A stretch of 16,624 nucleotides of DNA from the NCBI GenBank assembly GCA_030590265.1, contig JAUUYW010000029.1:1-16624 (forward strand). The letters are read 5' to 3'. Source of the stretch: Candidatus Krumholzibacteriia bacterium. GTDB lineage: Bacteria; Krumholzibacteriota; Krumholzibacteriia; LZORAL124-64-63. A program made the position numbers and the translations under genes. The notes under the pieces are model-generated. The model did not search any database and was not told the origin of the DNA. It saw only the letters and a program-made list of their open reading frames with translations. Below, in pieces: positions 7,316 to 13,978 of this stretch. Every line of letters begins with the position of its first letter. Position 1 is the first letter of the stretch.

Positions 7316-8527
7316 CTACACAGCATACTTCAAGGTGTGTTTTCTTTCCCGCTCCAAAGCCCTGGTAGATACCGTCCGCCAATAATAATTATTCCAGCTG
7401 TCTGGTAACTCATGATGACCAACAAATATACGGCCCTTAAGTACATCCTCTATAGACAACTTGGTATCCAATAATCCCCGTTCCATGGCAGGAGTAGGGC
7501 TCCTGCGATCCTTCTGACGACGGCCCAACATGAAATTCCGATAAACCACAAATATAGCCAACCGCTCTGCTGCTGCTTGCCTCCGCTTTGAAAAAGCAAT
7601 CGTCTCACGTGTATGATTCTTACTGCTGTGGCGTAAAAACATATCCACCAAGTTTATTTCCCACAAGTGATTATTGTGATCTCGGTGGTCTTTACCTGGG
7701 GTCACTACGTGGGTAACCTTGTCTTTATACTTTCTCATCGGGCCGATGTACTGCTTGTGGTCATCGGTGTACACGGTGACCGAATCTTGTCCATTGATGG
7801 TGACAGATAGCATTTCTTCGGTGGATTTCATGATGGCTTTCGGGTCTGGAGTGCCATATAGTTTTTCCAATTCATCCCGACGAGGCCTTTGCTTTTTGGT
7901 CATGGCTCCCTTGCGTCGTAACTCACTGTCATTAAAGAAGAGTATGAAATCTGTTCCCTTCTCAACAGCTAGGTTGAGATGATGGGGGAAATACTGACTG
8001 TACTCAAAAGTCTCGAATCCGTCGTAGACGATTTCAGTGGCAGGTTTGGCTTTCTCAAGCATGCTCTTAAGAAAGAGCAGGCAATGTCGGCCCATGCGGG
8101 CCAGTTTCCGGTCAACAGTAGCAGGGTCAACTTCCAGATCCCTTGCAATCTGTCGATTTCCCATGCCATTGACGGTTTTGGTGAAAATATCGGCATCAGT
8201 GTGGGGTAGTTTTTGCCAGTAGGTGGTTGAGAAGGTTTGGGTTGAGAAGGTGCGCATGCATGTCATGCACATGTAGCGTTGTACCCTTCGGTTGTCAGTT
8301 TCTCTGTAGTAGGATCCGAAGTCTTTGTAGCGCCACTGTGTCATTAAATGATTGTGGAACTTGCATTTCCCGTTCGGACAGAACGGAGGCTGCCAGCCTT
8401 CAGGGGGTGCTTCTATGTAAGTCATGAAGTAGGGATTGCAGCTTTGAGGCCAGCAACATTCTCCACGGCACAACAAACAAATTTCCATGGAATATTCGGT
8501 GGATCTTGCCAAAATCCCCGAATTCAA
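7316..8527 (-). CDS. IS1-like DDE transposase
   Basis: The frame gives 403 residues from a TTG at 8527, which has a good AGGGAGAGG ribosome site. ATGs at 8488 and 8425 are alternatives without one. Domains in order: a Cys-rich start (C17, C20, C24, C25, C30); a zinc-finger-like set C50, C55, H58, C87, C90; a helix-turn-helix at about 115-147 (Asn-Arg-Gln-Ile-Ala-Arg-Asp); and a DDE-type core with D169, D255/D256 and probably E290. The Arg-Glu-Thr-Ile-Ala-Phe-Ser-Lys stretch at 307-314 resembles the Arg-Lys-Thr-Ile-Cys-Phe-Ser-Lys of IS1 InsB. The frame is uninterrupted, so activity is possible. Codon and base use is AT-richer than the neighbouring operons, consistent with acquisition. Catalytic residue choice is by eye. 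Confidence 0.8.
   Translation of the reverse strand: MNSGILARSTEYSMEICLLCRGECCWPQSCNPYFMTYIEAPPEGWQPPFCPNGKCKFHNHLMTQWRYKDFGSYYRETDNRRVQRYMCMTCMRTFSTQTFSTTYWQKLPHTDADIFTKTVNGMGNRQIARDLEVDPATVDRKLARMGRHCLLFLKSMLEKAKPATEIVYDGFETFEYSQYFPHHLNLAVEKGTDFILFFNDSELRRKGAMTKKQRPRRDELEKLYGTPDPKAIMKSTEEMLSVTINGQDSVTVYTDDHKQYIGPMRKYKDKVTHVVTPGKDHRDHNNHLWEINLVDMFLRHSSKNHTRETIAFSKRRQAAAERLAIFVVYRNFMLGRRQKDRRSPTPAMERGLLDTKLSIEDVLKGRIFVGHHELPDSWNNYYWRTVSTRALERERKHTLKYAV
8454..8475 (-). repeat. Right copy of 22-bp inverted repeat
   Basis: This is the exact reverse complement of 7250-7271. It lies inside the long transposase frame and encodes residues 18-25 (around Leu-Cys-Arg-Gly-Glu-Cys-Cys). If it is the true element end, translation of the native transposase would have to start internally, for example at the ATG at 8425. 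Confidence 0.85.
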
Positions 8528-8565
8528 CTACCTCTCCCTTGCTTTTATTTCTGGTTTTCTTAAAT

Positions 8566-8593
8566 TTGGACAAAATGATCCACTTTGTATTGA
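8566..8593 (+). promoter_or_regulatory. Possible sigma-70-type promoter of the three-gene operon
   Basis: TTGGAC (8566-8571; shifted by one base, TGGACA is close to consensus) and TATTGA (8588-8593) are about 16 bases apart. They sit in the AT-rich gap 30 bases ahead of the first gene. The match to consensus is partial. Confidence 0.3.
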
Positions 8594-8595
8594 TA

Positions 8596-8615
8596 GCGGG
8601 CTAACCCGCAGGAGG
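8596..8615 (+). promoter_or_regulatory. Hairpin directly abutting a strong Shine-Dalgarno
   Basis: GCGGG (8596-8600), loop CTAA, CCCGC (8605-8609) form a perfect 5-bp GC stem. AGGAGG (8610-8615) starts at the next base and is 7 bases from the ATG at 8623. A stem ending exactly at the ribosome site could modulate or mark translation initiation, or simply keep the site unpaired. Confidence 0.5.
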
Positions 8616-8622
8616 ATAGACC

Positions 8623-9870
8623 ATGGCGACAGTCAATATCGCACCCGAAATGACTCTTTTCGAAATCACCGAAAAACACCCTGAAACAGTTGATGTCTTT
8701 GTGGCCAACGGCTATGAGCACGTGGGTGACGAAAGCAAACGCAAAGCCCAGGGCAAGATGGTGACTTTGGCCCAGGCCATGCAGGCCAAAGGCAAAGATA
8801 TCAGGGCGTTTATTGCGCTGCTGGAAAATGCAGTGAAGGAAAATCATGAGGATGAAGACATCACTTTGAAAATGGTGGATGACGAGAGCAAGGTTTTTCC
8901 CAGCCACGGCGATATAAAAGTGGCAGGATTGCTACCCTGTCCCGTGAGGCTTCCTTTGCTGGAAGCTTTTGATTCAGTGGCCAAATCCATCACCGCTGAA
9001 ACCGGCTTGACAGTGGGTGCCCGATTGGCCGCAGCTTCGGTGGGCGCCGATGTGCTGGAAGAAGGCATGAACGCCATCGATGGTGAAGATGATTTGCCGG
9101 ACATCTTTTTATCCGCGGGTTTTGAAGCCTTCTTCGACAAGAAGAACATGGCCCGGTTCAAGGATCGGGGTGTTTTTGTGGATCGCTCCTGGGAGACCCA
9201 CAACGAACTTTTTGCCGGGCACGACATGAAGGATCCCGACGGCCATTACGCCATGCTGGCTGTGGTTCCCGCAGTTTTCCTGGTGGACAAAACCCAGCTT
9301 GAAGAAGGCGAATCGGTGCCGCAGACCTGGAAGGATATTCTGGGTCCACGTTTCAAGGGCAAAATTGCCATGCCGGTGGGAGATTTCGATCTTTTCAACG
9401 GCATTCTTTTGACAATATGGAAACACTACGGTGATGAAGGTGTGGAGGCCATCGGCCGCAACCTGCTGGAGGGAATGCACCCGAGTCAGACGGCGGGACG
9501 ATTTGCTCCCAAGGGTGGCAAGGGCCCCATGGTTTCGGTGATTCCCTATTTCTTCAGCAAGATGGCCCAGTTCAATCCCGATGCAGAAATCGTATGGCCT
9601 CAGGATGGTGCCGTTGTCAGCCCCATTTTTATGCTTTTGAAAAACACCTCCCCTGAACCTGCTGAGCGCATAGCCGATTTCTTTGCCAGCAAGGAAGTGG
9701 GCGAAATCCTGGCCCACCGGGGCCTGTTCCCCAGTTGCCATCCGGAGGTGGAAAACAAGGTCCCCGATTCGGCTCCCCTGATGTGGCTGGGCTGGGATTT
9801 CATCAAGGAAAACGATCTGGGTGAACTGATCCCCAAGGTCAATGAAATCTTTCTGAAGGCAGGCGAATAA
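8623..9870 (+). CDS. Substrate-binding-type protein with N-terminal DUF1858-like module, no signal peptide
   Basis: This is a 415-residue protein. Residues about 8-72 resemble DUF1858: Thr-Leu-Phe-Glu-Ile-Thr-Glu-Lys-His-Pro-Glu, then Ala-Asn-Gly-Tyr, then a helical second half. Residues about 98-412 follow the pattern of periplasmic binding proteins of the iron(III)/spermidine ABC class: a first strand ending in Leu-Leu-Pro-Cys106-Pro, then Pro-Gln-Thr-Trp-Lys-Asp-Ile-Leu-Gly-Pro-Arg-Phe-Lys-Gly-Lys-Ile at 233-248, then Pro-Val-Gly-Asp-Phe-Asp. The N-terminus is Ala-Thr-Val-Asn with no hydrophobic segment, so it should stay in the cytoplasm, unlike ordinary binding proteins. C106 and C372 are possible ligands. 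The strong AGGAGG fixes the start. One base separates it from the GTPase gene. It probably works with the next two genes in a soluble complex; the ligand is unknown. Confidence 0.88.
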   Translation: MATVNIAPEMTLFEITEKHPETVDVFVANGYEHVGDESKRKAQGKMVTLAQAMQAKGKDIRAFIALLENAVKENHEDEDITLKMVDDESKVFPSHGDIKVAGLLPCPVRLPLLEAFDSVAKSITAETGLTVGARLAAASVGADVLEEGMNAIDGEDDLPDIFLSAGFEAFFDKKNMARFKDRGVFVDRSWETHNELFAGHDMKDPDGHYAMLAVVPAVFLVDKTQLEEGESVPQTWKDILGPRFKGKIAMPVGDFDLFNGILLTIWKHYGDEGVEAIGRNLLEGMHPSQTAGRFAPKGGKGPMVSVIPYFFSKMAQFNPDAEIVWPQDGAVVSPIFMLLKNTSPEPAERIADFFASKEVGEILAHRGLFPSCHPEVENKVPDSAPLMWLGWDFIKENDLGELIPKVNEIFLKAGE

Positions 9871-9871
9871 T

Positions 9872-10612
9872 ATGCGTTTCGTGACCGTCAGCGGACCACC
9901 CTCGTCGGGCAAAACCGCGGTGATTCTCAAGACGTTGGAGCACTTGAAGAAGAAGGGCTTGAAGGTAGGGGTGGTGAAGTTTGATTGCCTCTCCACAGAC
10001 GATGACGAGCTCTTTCGCAAACACGGCATTCTGGTGAGAAAAGGTTTGGCGGGGGCGCTATGTCCGGATCATTACTTTGTCTCCAACGTGGAAGAGTGCG
10101 TGCAGTGGGGAATCATGGAAGGCCTGGATGTGCTGGTGAGCGAGAGCGCGGGTTTGTGCAATCGCTGTTCGCCGCACATTCGCGAGGTGTTGGCACTTTG
10201 TGTCATTGACAACTTGAGTGGCATTGGCACACCCAAGAAAATCGGGCCCATGTTGAAGGCTGCCGACCTGGTGGTCATCACCAAAGGCGACATCGTCAGT
10301 CAGGCTGAACGCGAGGTGTTCGCCGCGCGGGTGCACATGGTCAATACAAAGGCGCGCATCCTGCATGTGAATGGAATCACCGGTCAGGGAAGTTTTGAGC
10401 TGAGTACGGTGTGGACGGAAATTGAAGACACCGAAACGGTGGAAGGCAAACGCCTGCGCTTTTCCATGCCGGCGGCCTTGTGTTCGTATTGCCTGGGCGA
10501 AACCCGCATTGGTTCGGACTTCCAAATGGGCAACGTGCGCAAGATGAACCTGGACATGCCCACGGGCAGCAAAACCGATGGCGGACCGCAGGATTTCGGA
10601 GGTGCGAAATGA
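9872..10612 (+). CDS. HypB-like GTPase, probable metal- or cofactor-handling NTPase
   Basis: This is a 246-residue SIMIBI-class G protein. The P-loop is G8-P-P-S-S-G-K-T15 and the base-recognition motif is T137-K-G-D140. The order of motifs follows HypB, the nickel-inserting GTPase of hydrogenase maturation. C64 in Leu-Cys-Pro-Asp-His67 corresponds to HypB Cys-His-Leu-Asp. Ser-Glu-Ser-Ala-Gly-Leu-C96 corresponds to the Glu-Asn-Val-Gly-Asn-Leu-Val-Cys switch, so both metal-site cysteines appear kept. Extra cysteines, C99 (C96xxC99) and C204xxC207 in a C-terminal extension, could bind metal. It lacks the His-rich N-terminus of some HypB proteins. MobB is an alternative relative. No hypA or hydrogenase gene is in the window. 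It overlaps the ATPase gene by 4 bp (ATGA). Confidence 0.85.
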   Translation: MRFVTVSGPPSSGKTAVILKTLEHLKKKGLKVGVVKFDCLSTDDDELFRKHGILVRKGLAGALCPDHYFVSNVEECVQWGIMEGLDVLVSESAGLCNRCSPHIREVLALCVIDNLSGIGTPKKIGPMLKAADLVVITKGDIVSQAEREVFAARVHMVNTKARILHVNGITGQGSFELSTVWTEIEDTETVEGKRLRFSMPAALCSYCLGETRIGSDFQMGNVRKMNLDMPTGSKTDGGPQDFGGAK

Positions 10613-11574
10613 GTCGCCAACTGAAATCCCTGACATTGGAATACTGCCTCAGGAAATGGCCCTTTGTGGAGCAGTTTTTATCCGACAAGGATTTGTCCCA
10701 AAGGATTGACCGCCCCGAGGCGGAATTGTCCGAGGTCATGAACGCTGAGCTATTGCAGGAGCTTGACGGTTTTATTTCCATGATGGAAGAGTTTCTCGGC
10801 ACTAGTGAAGAAAAAGTCAACGAATTGACTATTCTCGGTGGCAGAGCCAAAGACGGCAGCGATGAAAAAGTGCGTGAGCTGACGATTCGCACCGGCGAAA
10901 TTATCTGCATTGTCGGGCCTACCGGCAGTGGCAAGAGCCGCCTGCTGGCGGATATCGAATGGGTGGCGCGAGGGGATACTCCCACTGGTCGCCACGTGCT
11001 GGTCAACGGTGAAGTGCCCGGCGACAAATGGCGCTTCAGCAGCGAGTACAAATTGGTGGCGCAGTTGAGCCAGAACATGAATTTCGTCATGGATCTTTCC
11101 GTGGAAGAGTTCCTGGCACTGCACGCCGAAAGCCGTCTGGCCACAGATCATGAAGAAAAAATAAATCGTATCTGGAATTGGGCCAATGAGTTGGCAGGGG
11201 AACCTTTTGCCCTCGATACTCCGGTGACGAGCCTTTCAGGAGGACAGTCGCGAGCTCTCATGATCGCCGACACAGCCGTGTTGAGCAGCAGTCCGGTGGT
11301 TTTGATTGATGAGATCGAGAACGCGGGGATCGATCGCCAACAGGCTCTGGATATTTTGATCCAACAGGAAAAAATCGTGCTGATGGCCACCCACGATCCG
11401 ATTTTGGCACTGATGGGTGACCGCCGGGTGATCATCAACAACGGAGCCATGGTCGATGTGATTGATCCGAGTGATCAGGAACGGGCAAATCTGGATGAGC
11501 TGCGGGCCATCGATTCCCGCATGATGAAGCTGCGTCATCGCCTGCGCATTGGAGAGCGGTTGGATCAGATCTGA
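10609..11574 (+). CDS. ABC-type ATPase without cognate permease
   Basis: This 321-residue protein starts at the ATG at 10609, which overlaps the upstream TGA and has GGAGG (10598-10602). All ABC motifs are present: Walker A G103-P-T-G-S-G-K-S110, signature L209-S-G-G-Q213, Walker B V230-V-L-I-D-E235, D-loop around Ala-Gly-Ile-Asp at 239-242, and switch H262. The signature has Ser-Gly-Gly-Gln-Ser-Arg-Ala, as in transporters and related soluble ATPases. Residues about 5-65 are an unusual N-terminal extension that resembles the DUF1858-like module of the binding protein gene (Leu-Arg-Lys-Trp-Pro-Phe-Val-Glu-Gln-Phe-Leu). The C-terminus from 285 is a charged helix. No transmembrane subunit is encoded in the operon. 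A soluble role, as known for several ABC ATPases, is therefore plausible. Confidence 0.92.
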   Translation: MSRQLKSLTLEYCLRKWPFVEQFLSDKDLSQRIDRPEAELSEVMNAELLQELDGFISMMEEFLGTSEEKVNELTILGGRAKDGSDEKVRELTIRTGEIICIVGPTGSGKSRLLADIEWVARGDTPTGRHVLVNGEVPGDKWRFSSEYKLVAQLSQNMNFVMDLSVEEFLALHAESRLATDHEEKINRIWNWANELAGEPFALDTPVTSLSGGQSRALMIADTAVLSSSPVVLIDEIENAGIDRQQALDILIQQEKIVLMATHDPILALMGDRRVIINNGAMVDVIDPSDQERANLDELRAIDSRMMKLRHRLRIGERLDQI

Positions 11575-11598
11575 TATCTCTTCAGTGATTCATTCTCT

Positions 11599-12765
11599 TC
11601 AATGATTTTGCCTGTGAAAGTCACGGACCGCCGCCACTGTTCGCTGTTGGTCCTGGTCGCTCATGGCTGGAAACAAAGGCAGCGAGAGAGCTTCCGAATA
11701 ATACTTTTCCGTTTCAGGACACAACCCCGGGCCGGTGCCGAAACGCTTGCGGTAATATGGCTGCAGGTGCACGGGAATGTAATGAACCTGAACCAGGATT
11801 CCCTGCTCATGAAGGTAGTCGTATAACTTTCGACGTTGGGAAGTGCGCACGACCATCAGGTGGTAACAGTTGCGGTCCTCGCCGGTGGGTCGGGTCTGGG
11901 TGCTTACCTGATCCAGGTCGGCGAGGTCCGCATCATATTGTTGAACAAGCTGCAGACGGCGTTGTTGCCAGGCGGACAGCCTTTTGATTTGCGCCAGTCC
12001 GATGGCGGCCTGCAGATCGGTCAACCGGGCATTGATGCCCAAGTCGTGCATCTCATAGTACCACCCACCGTCGTTTTTTTCCAGAATTTCCTCGCTCTTG
12101 GTAATGCCATGACTGCGCAGAAGTGTGATGCGTTCAGCGAGTTGATCGTCGTTGGTGGTCACGGCGCCGCCTTCGCCGGTGGTCAGGCATTTGACCGGAT
12201 GAAAACTGAAACAGGTGAGCGCCGATCGCGCGCAGGATCCCACCGAATGCCACTGCTGGTTTTGATCCTGCCATTGGCCACCGATGGCGTGGCAGGCGTC
12301 TTCGATGATGGTGACGTTGTGGCGGTTGGCGGCCTCGCACAAACGATCCAGGTGGCAAACAAGGCCACCAAAATGCACGGGCAACATCACCTTGATGGAA
12401 GCGTCGGCAGCGAGGGCTTTTTCCACCAGAACGGGATCGAGGTTCAAAGTTCCTGGATCAATATCCACAAAAACCGGTTCGGCCCCACACATGACGGCGG
12501 CGTTGGCAGTGGCGGCAAAGGTGTTGGCGGTGGTGATGAAGCGGTCGCCGGGACCGAGGCCTGCGGCGCGGCAAGCGAGATAAAGGGCGTCAGTGCCATT
12601 GGTCACGGCAAAGGCGTGGCGCACCTGGCAAAGATTGCGCAAAGCTTCTTCAAACTGCCCAAGACGCGGCCCCTGGGTTAACCAGTCGCTGCTCAAAACT
12701 TCCCGGACAAGGTCGAGTTCTTCCTGTCCTATGGTTTGTTTTCCGTAAGGCAAACGGGAGTTCAT
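11599..12765 (-). CDS. pseC: PseC-type UDP-4-keto-sugar aminotransferase
   Basis: This 388-residue enzyme belongs to the PLP-dependent DegT/DnrJ/EryC1 aminotransferase family. PseC converts the 4-keto product of PseB to UDP-4-amino-4,6-dideoxy-N-acetyl-L-altrosamine, the second step to pseudaminic acid. The N-terminal Leu-Pro-Tyr-Gly-Lys-Gln and Ser-Ser-Asp-Trp-Leu-Thr-Gln-Gly-Pro are characteristic. The phosphate/PLP region is Asn-Gly-Thr-Asp-Ala at 56-60, the pyridine-binding Asp is D156 in Glu-Asp-Ala-Cys-His-Ala, and the Schiff-base lysine is K192 in Ser-Phe-His-Pro-Val-Lys-Cys-Leu-Thr-Thr-Gly-Glu-Gly-Gly. The start lies 2 bp after the pseB stop, so the pair is co-transcribed. It converges on the ABC ATPase gene with a 24-bp gap. 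The adjacent pseB makes PseC more likely than another sugar aminotransferase. Confidence 0.9.
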   Translation of the reverse strand: MNSRLPYGKQTIGQEELDLVREVLSSDWLTQGPRLGQFEEALRNLCQVRHAFAVTNGTDALYLACRAAGLGPGDRFITTANTFAATANAAVMCGAEPVFVDIDPGTLNLDPVLVEKALAADASIKVMLPVHFGGLVCHLDRLCEAANRHNVTIIEDACHAIGGQWQDQNQQWHSVGSCARSALTCFSFHPVKCLTTGEGGAVTTNDDQLAERITLLRSHGITKSEEILEKNDGGWYYEMHDLGINARLTDLQAAIGLAQIKRLSAWQQRRLQLVQQYDADLADLDQVSTQTRPTGEDRNCYHLMVVRTSQRRKLYDYLHEQGILVQVHYIPVHLQPYYRKRFGTGPGLCPETEKYYSEALSLPLFPAMSDQDQQRTVAAVRDFHRQNH

Positions 12766-12767
12766 TG

Positions 12768-13814
12768 CTACCGAAATCCTCCACCCGGAGTGAATGGAGG
12801 CAATTTATCGCCATGTTCGGGCAATTTTTCAATCAGGTCGCGCAGTTCGTCCACGCTCAGCCAATTGGCATTGCTTTCCGAAGAGAAAGAGAAATCAGGA
12901 GCAACCGGTTTGCCCCCGGGCAACTGCTTCGCCGCTTCCGATTCAAATTCGCTCATGGGATAAACCACGAAATGCTCACCGTAATCGAAGGTGGTGCGGG
13001 CTTCATCTTCGGTGAGCAGGACTTCATGAAGTTTTTCACCGGCTCGAATGCCAGTTTCATGCAGCTCGGCTTCAGGGTAGATGGCCTTGGCCAGATCAGT
13101 GATGGAGCAGGACGGGATACGGGAAATAAACAACTCTCCGCCCTTGCCCAGGTTCAGGGCCTTGAGCACCAGGTCCACACTTTGTTCCATGGTGATGAAA
13201 AAACGGGTCATGCGCAGGTCGGTGATGGGCAGGATCGGTGCCTTCTGATTCTTCAGATCCCGAAAAAACGGGATCACCGAGCCACGGCTTCCCACCACGT
13301 TGCCGTAGCGCACCACGGTGAACGATGGACCACTGTCGCCGGAGTAGGCATGGGCCGACCGGAACAATTTATCACTCACCAATTTGGTGGCGCCATAAAT
13401 GTTGATGGGATTGACGGCCTTGTCGGTGCTCAGGGCCACCACTTTTTCCACACCCCGGTCAATGGCTGCGTCGATGATGTTGCGGGCACCGAGGATGTTG
13501 GTATTTACGGCCTCAATGGGATTGTACTCCAGCAGGTGCACATGTTTGAGGGCCGCGGCATGGATCACAATATCCACTCCGGAGAAGGCCCGGTGCAGGC
13601 GATCCCGGTCGCGCACGTCGCCAATGAAAAAACGCAATCGTTCCCGATTGGTGGCGAAGTGTTTTCCCATGCGGTATTGTTTGAACTCGTCTCTGCTGTA
13701 GACGATGATTTTGCGAATATCGGTCTTAAGAAACCGGGTGACCAGTGACCAGCCCAGTGAACCGGTTCCACCGGTGATCAATACGGTTTTGCCAGCATAA
13801 TTATACGGTTTCAA
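12768..13814 (-). CDS. pseB: PseB, UDP-GlcNAc 4,6-dehydratase (inverting)
   Basis: This 348-residue cytoplasmic SDR-type enzyme catalyses the first step of pseudaminic acid synthesis, dehydrating and epimerising UDP-GlcNAc. The nucleotide-binding motif is G15-G-T-G-S-L-G21. Ser-Arg-Asp-Glu-Phe-Lys-Gln at 40-46 is typical of the PseB/FlaA1 group. The catalytic set D131-K132 ... Y140-G-A-T-K144 is intact. The frame begins at a TTG (13812-13814); the next Met is at residue 49, beyond the Rossmann motif, so TTG is the only sensible start. AAGGA lies about 11 bases upstream. A short leader frame also ends on this TTG (TTGA overlap). No pseF, G, H or I gene is in the window. The sugar usually decorates flagellin or surface polysaccharide. 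Confidence 0.92.
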   Translation of the reverse strand: MKPYNYAGKTVLITGGTGSLGWSLVTRFLKTDIRKIIVYSRDEFKQYRMGKHFATNRERLRFFIGDVRDRDRLHRAFSGVDIVIHAAALKHVHLLEYNPIEAVNTNILGARNIIDAAIDRGVEKVVALSTDKAVNPINIYGATKLVSDKLFRSAHAYSGDSGPSFTVVRYGNVVGSRGSVIPFFRDLKNQKAPILPITDLRMTRFFITMEQSVDLVLKALNLGKGGELFISRIPSCSITDLAKAIYPEAELHETGIRAGEKLHEVLLTEDEARTTFDYGEHFVVYPMSEFESEAAKQLPGGKPVAPDFSFSSESNANWLSVDELRDLIEKLPEHGDKLPPFTPGGGFR

Positions 13815-13852
13815 CGGTATTGCATCCTTGTTTTTGATTCAAACCTGCTCAT
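13811..13852 (-). CDS. Possible 13-residue leader peptide coupled to pseB
   Basis: An ATG at 13852 preceded by GGAG (6-base spacing) opens a short frame encoding MSRFESKTRMQYR. Its TGA stop overlaps the pseB TTG start by two bases (TTGA). Such an arrangement could deliver ribosomes to a weak TTG codon. It has no homology that I can judge and could be chance. Confidence 0.3.
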   Translation of the reverse strand: MSRFESKTRMQYR

Positions 13853-13881
13853 CACCTGCTCCGGTTGATGCAGGGATGATT

Positions 13882-13898
13882 TCGGGGAAGGGCCCCGA
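13882..13898. repeat. GC-rich inverted repeat in divergent promoter region
   Basis: TCGGGG (13882-13887), loop AAGGG, CCCCGA (13893-13898) form a 6-bp stem between the divergent pseB and dehydrogenase genes. No T run follows on either strand, so it is not a terminator. It may be an operator or simply a stable hairpin in a leader. Confidence 0.4.
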
Positions 13899-13978
13899 CA
13901 ATACAAGGAGAATGTACCACCGGAAAAAAAATAATGATACTGGTTAGTTGCAGCCCGCAGGACAGGGAACCACCTTTG

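Larger units (their letters stand above)
7250..8475 (-). mobile_element. IS-like element bounded by 22-bp perfect inverted repeats
   Basis: A 22-base sequence at 7250-7271 is repeated without mismatch in inverted orientation at 8454-8475. The 1226 bp between the outer ends are filled almost entirely by a DDE transposase frame on the minus strand, a normal size for an insertion sequence. Against a simple intact IS, I see no target-site duplication (GAG or TCCCTGAG on the left, AACAAATT on the right). The TTG and first ATG starts of the transposase frame also lie outside the right repeat. The element could be an old IS whose transposase frame has fused to upstream DNA. Alternatively, the left repeat could be a relic of the 5' end of a second copy. 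Confidence 0.5.

Noticed and set aside
7236..8490. Target-site duplication flanking the IS-like element
   Set aside because: Direct comparison of the bases just outside both repeats shows no shared 3-9 bp.
9109..10029. Minus-strand frame of 306 codons across the binding-protein/GTPase junction
   Set aside because: It is antisense to two well-supported genes, with no motifs.
11564..11575. 12-bp perfect palindrome ATCAGATCTGAT over the stop of the ABC ATPase
   Set aside because: It has no loop and no T run, and this length can occur by chance. It could be a protein site, but nothing supports it.
11836..13748. Long plus-strand open frames (281 and 327 codons) opposite pseC and pseB
   Set aside because: The pse genes carry all catalytic motifs. 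The opposite frames have Gly/Val/His-rich low-information translations and no ribosome site.
13910..13945. Tiny frame after AAGGAG in the divergent region (MYHRKKNNDTG)
   Set aside because: The ribosome-site-like sequence is only 1 base from the ATG, too close, and the frame is 11 codons long.
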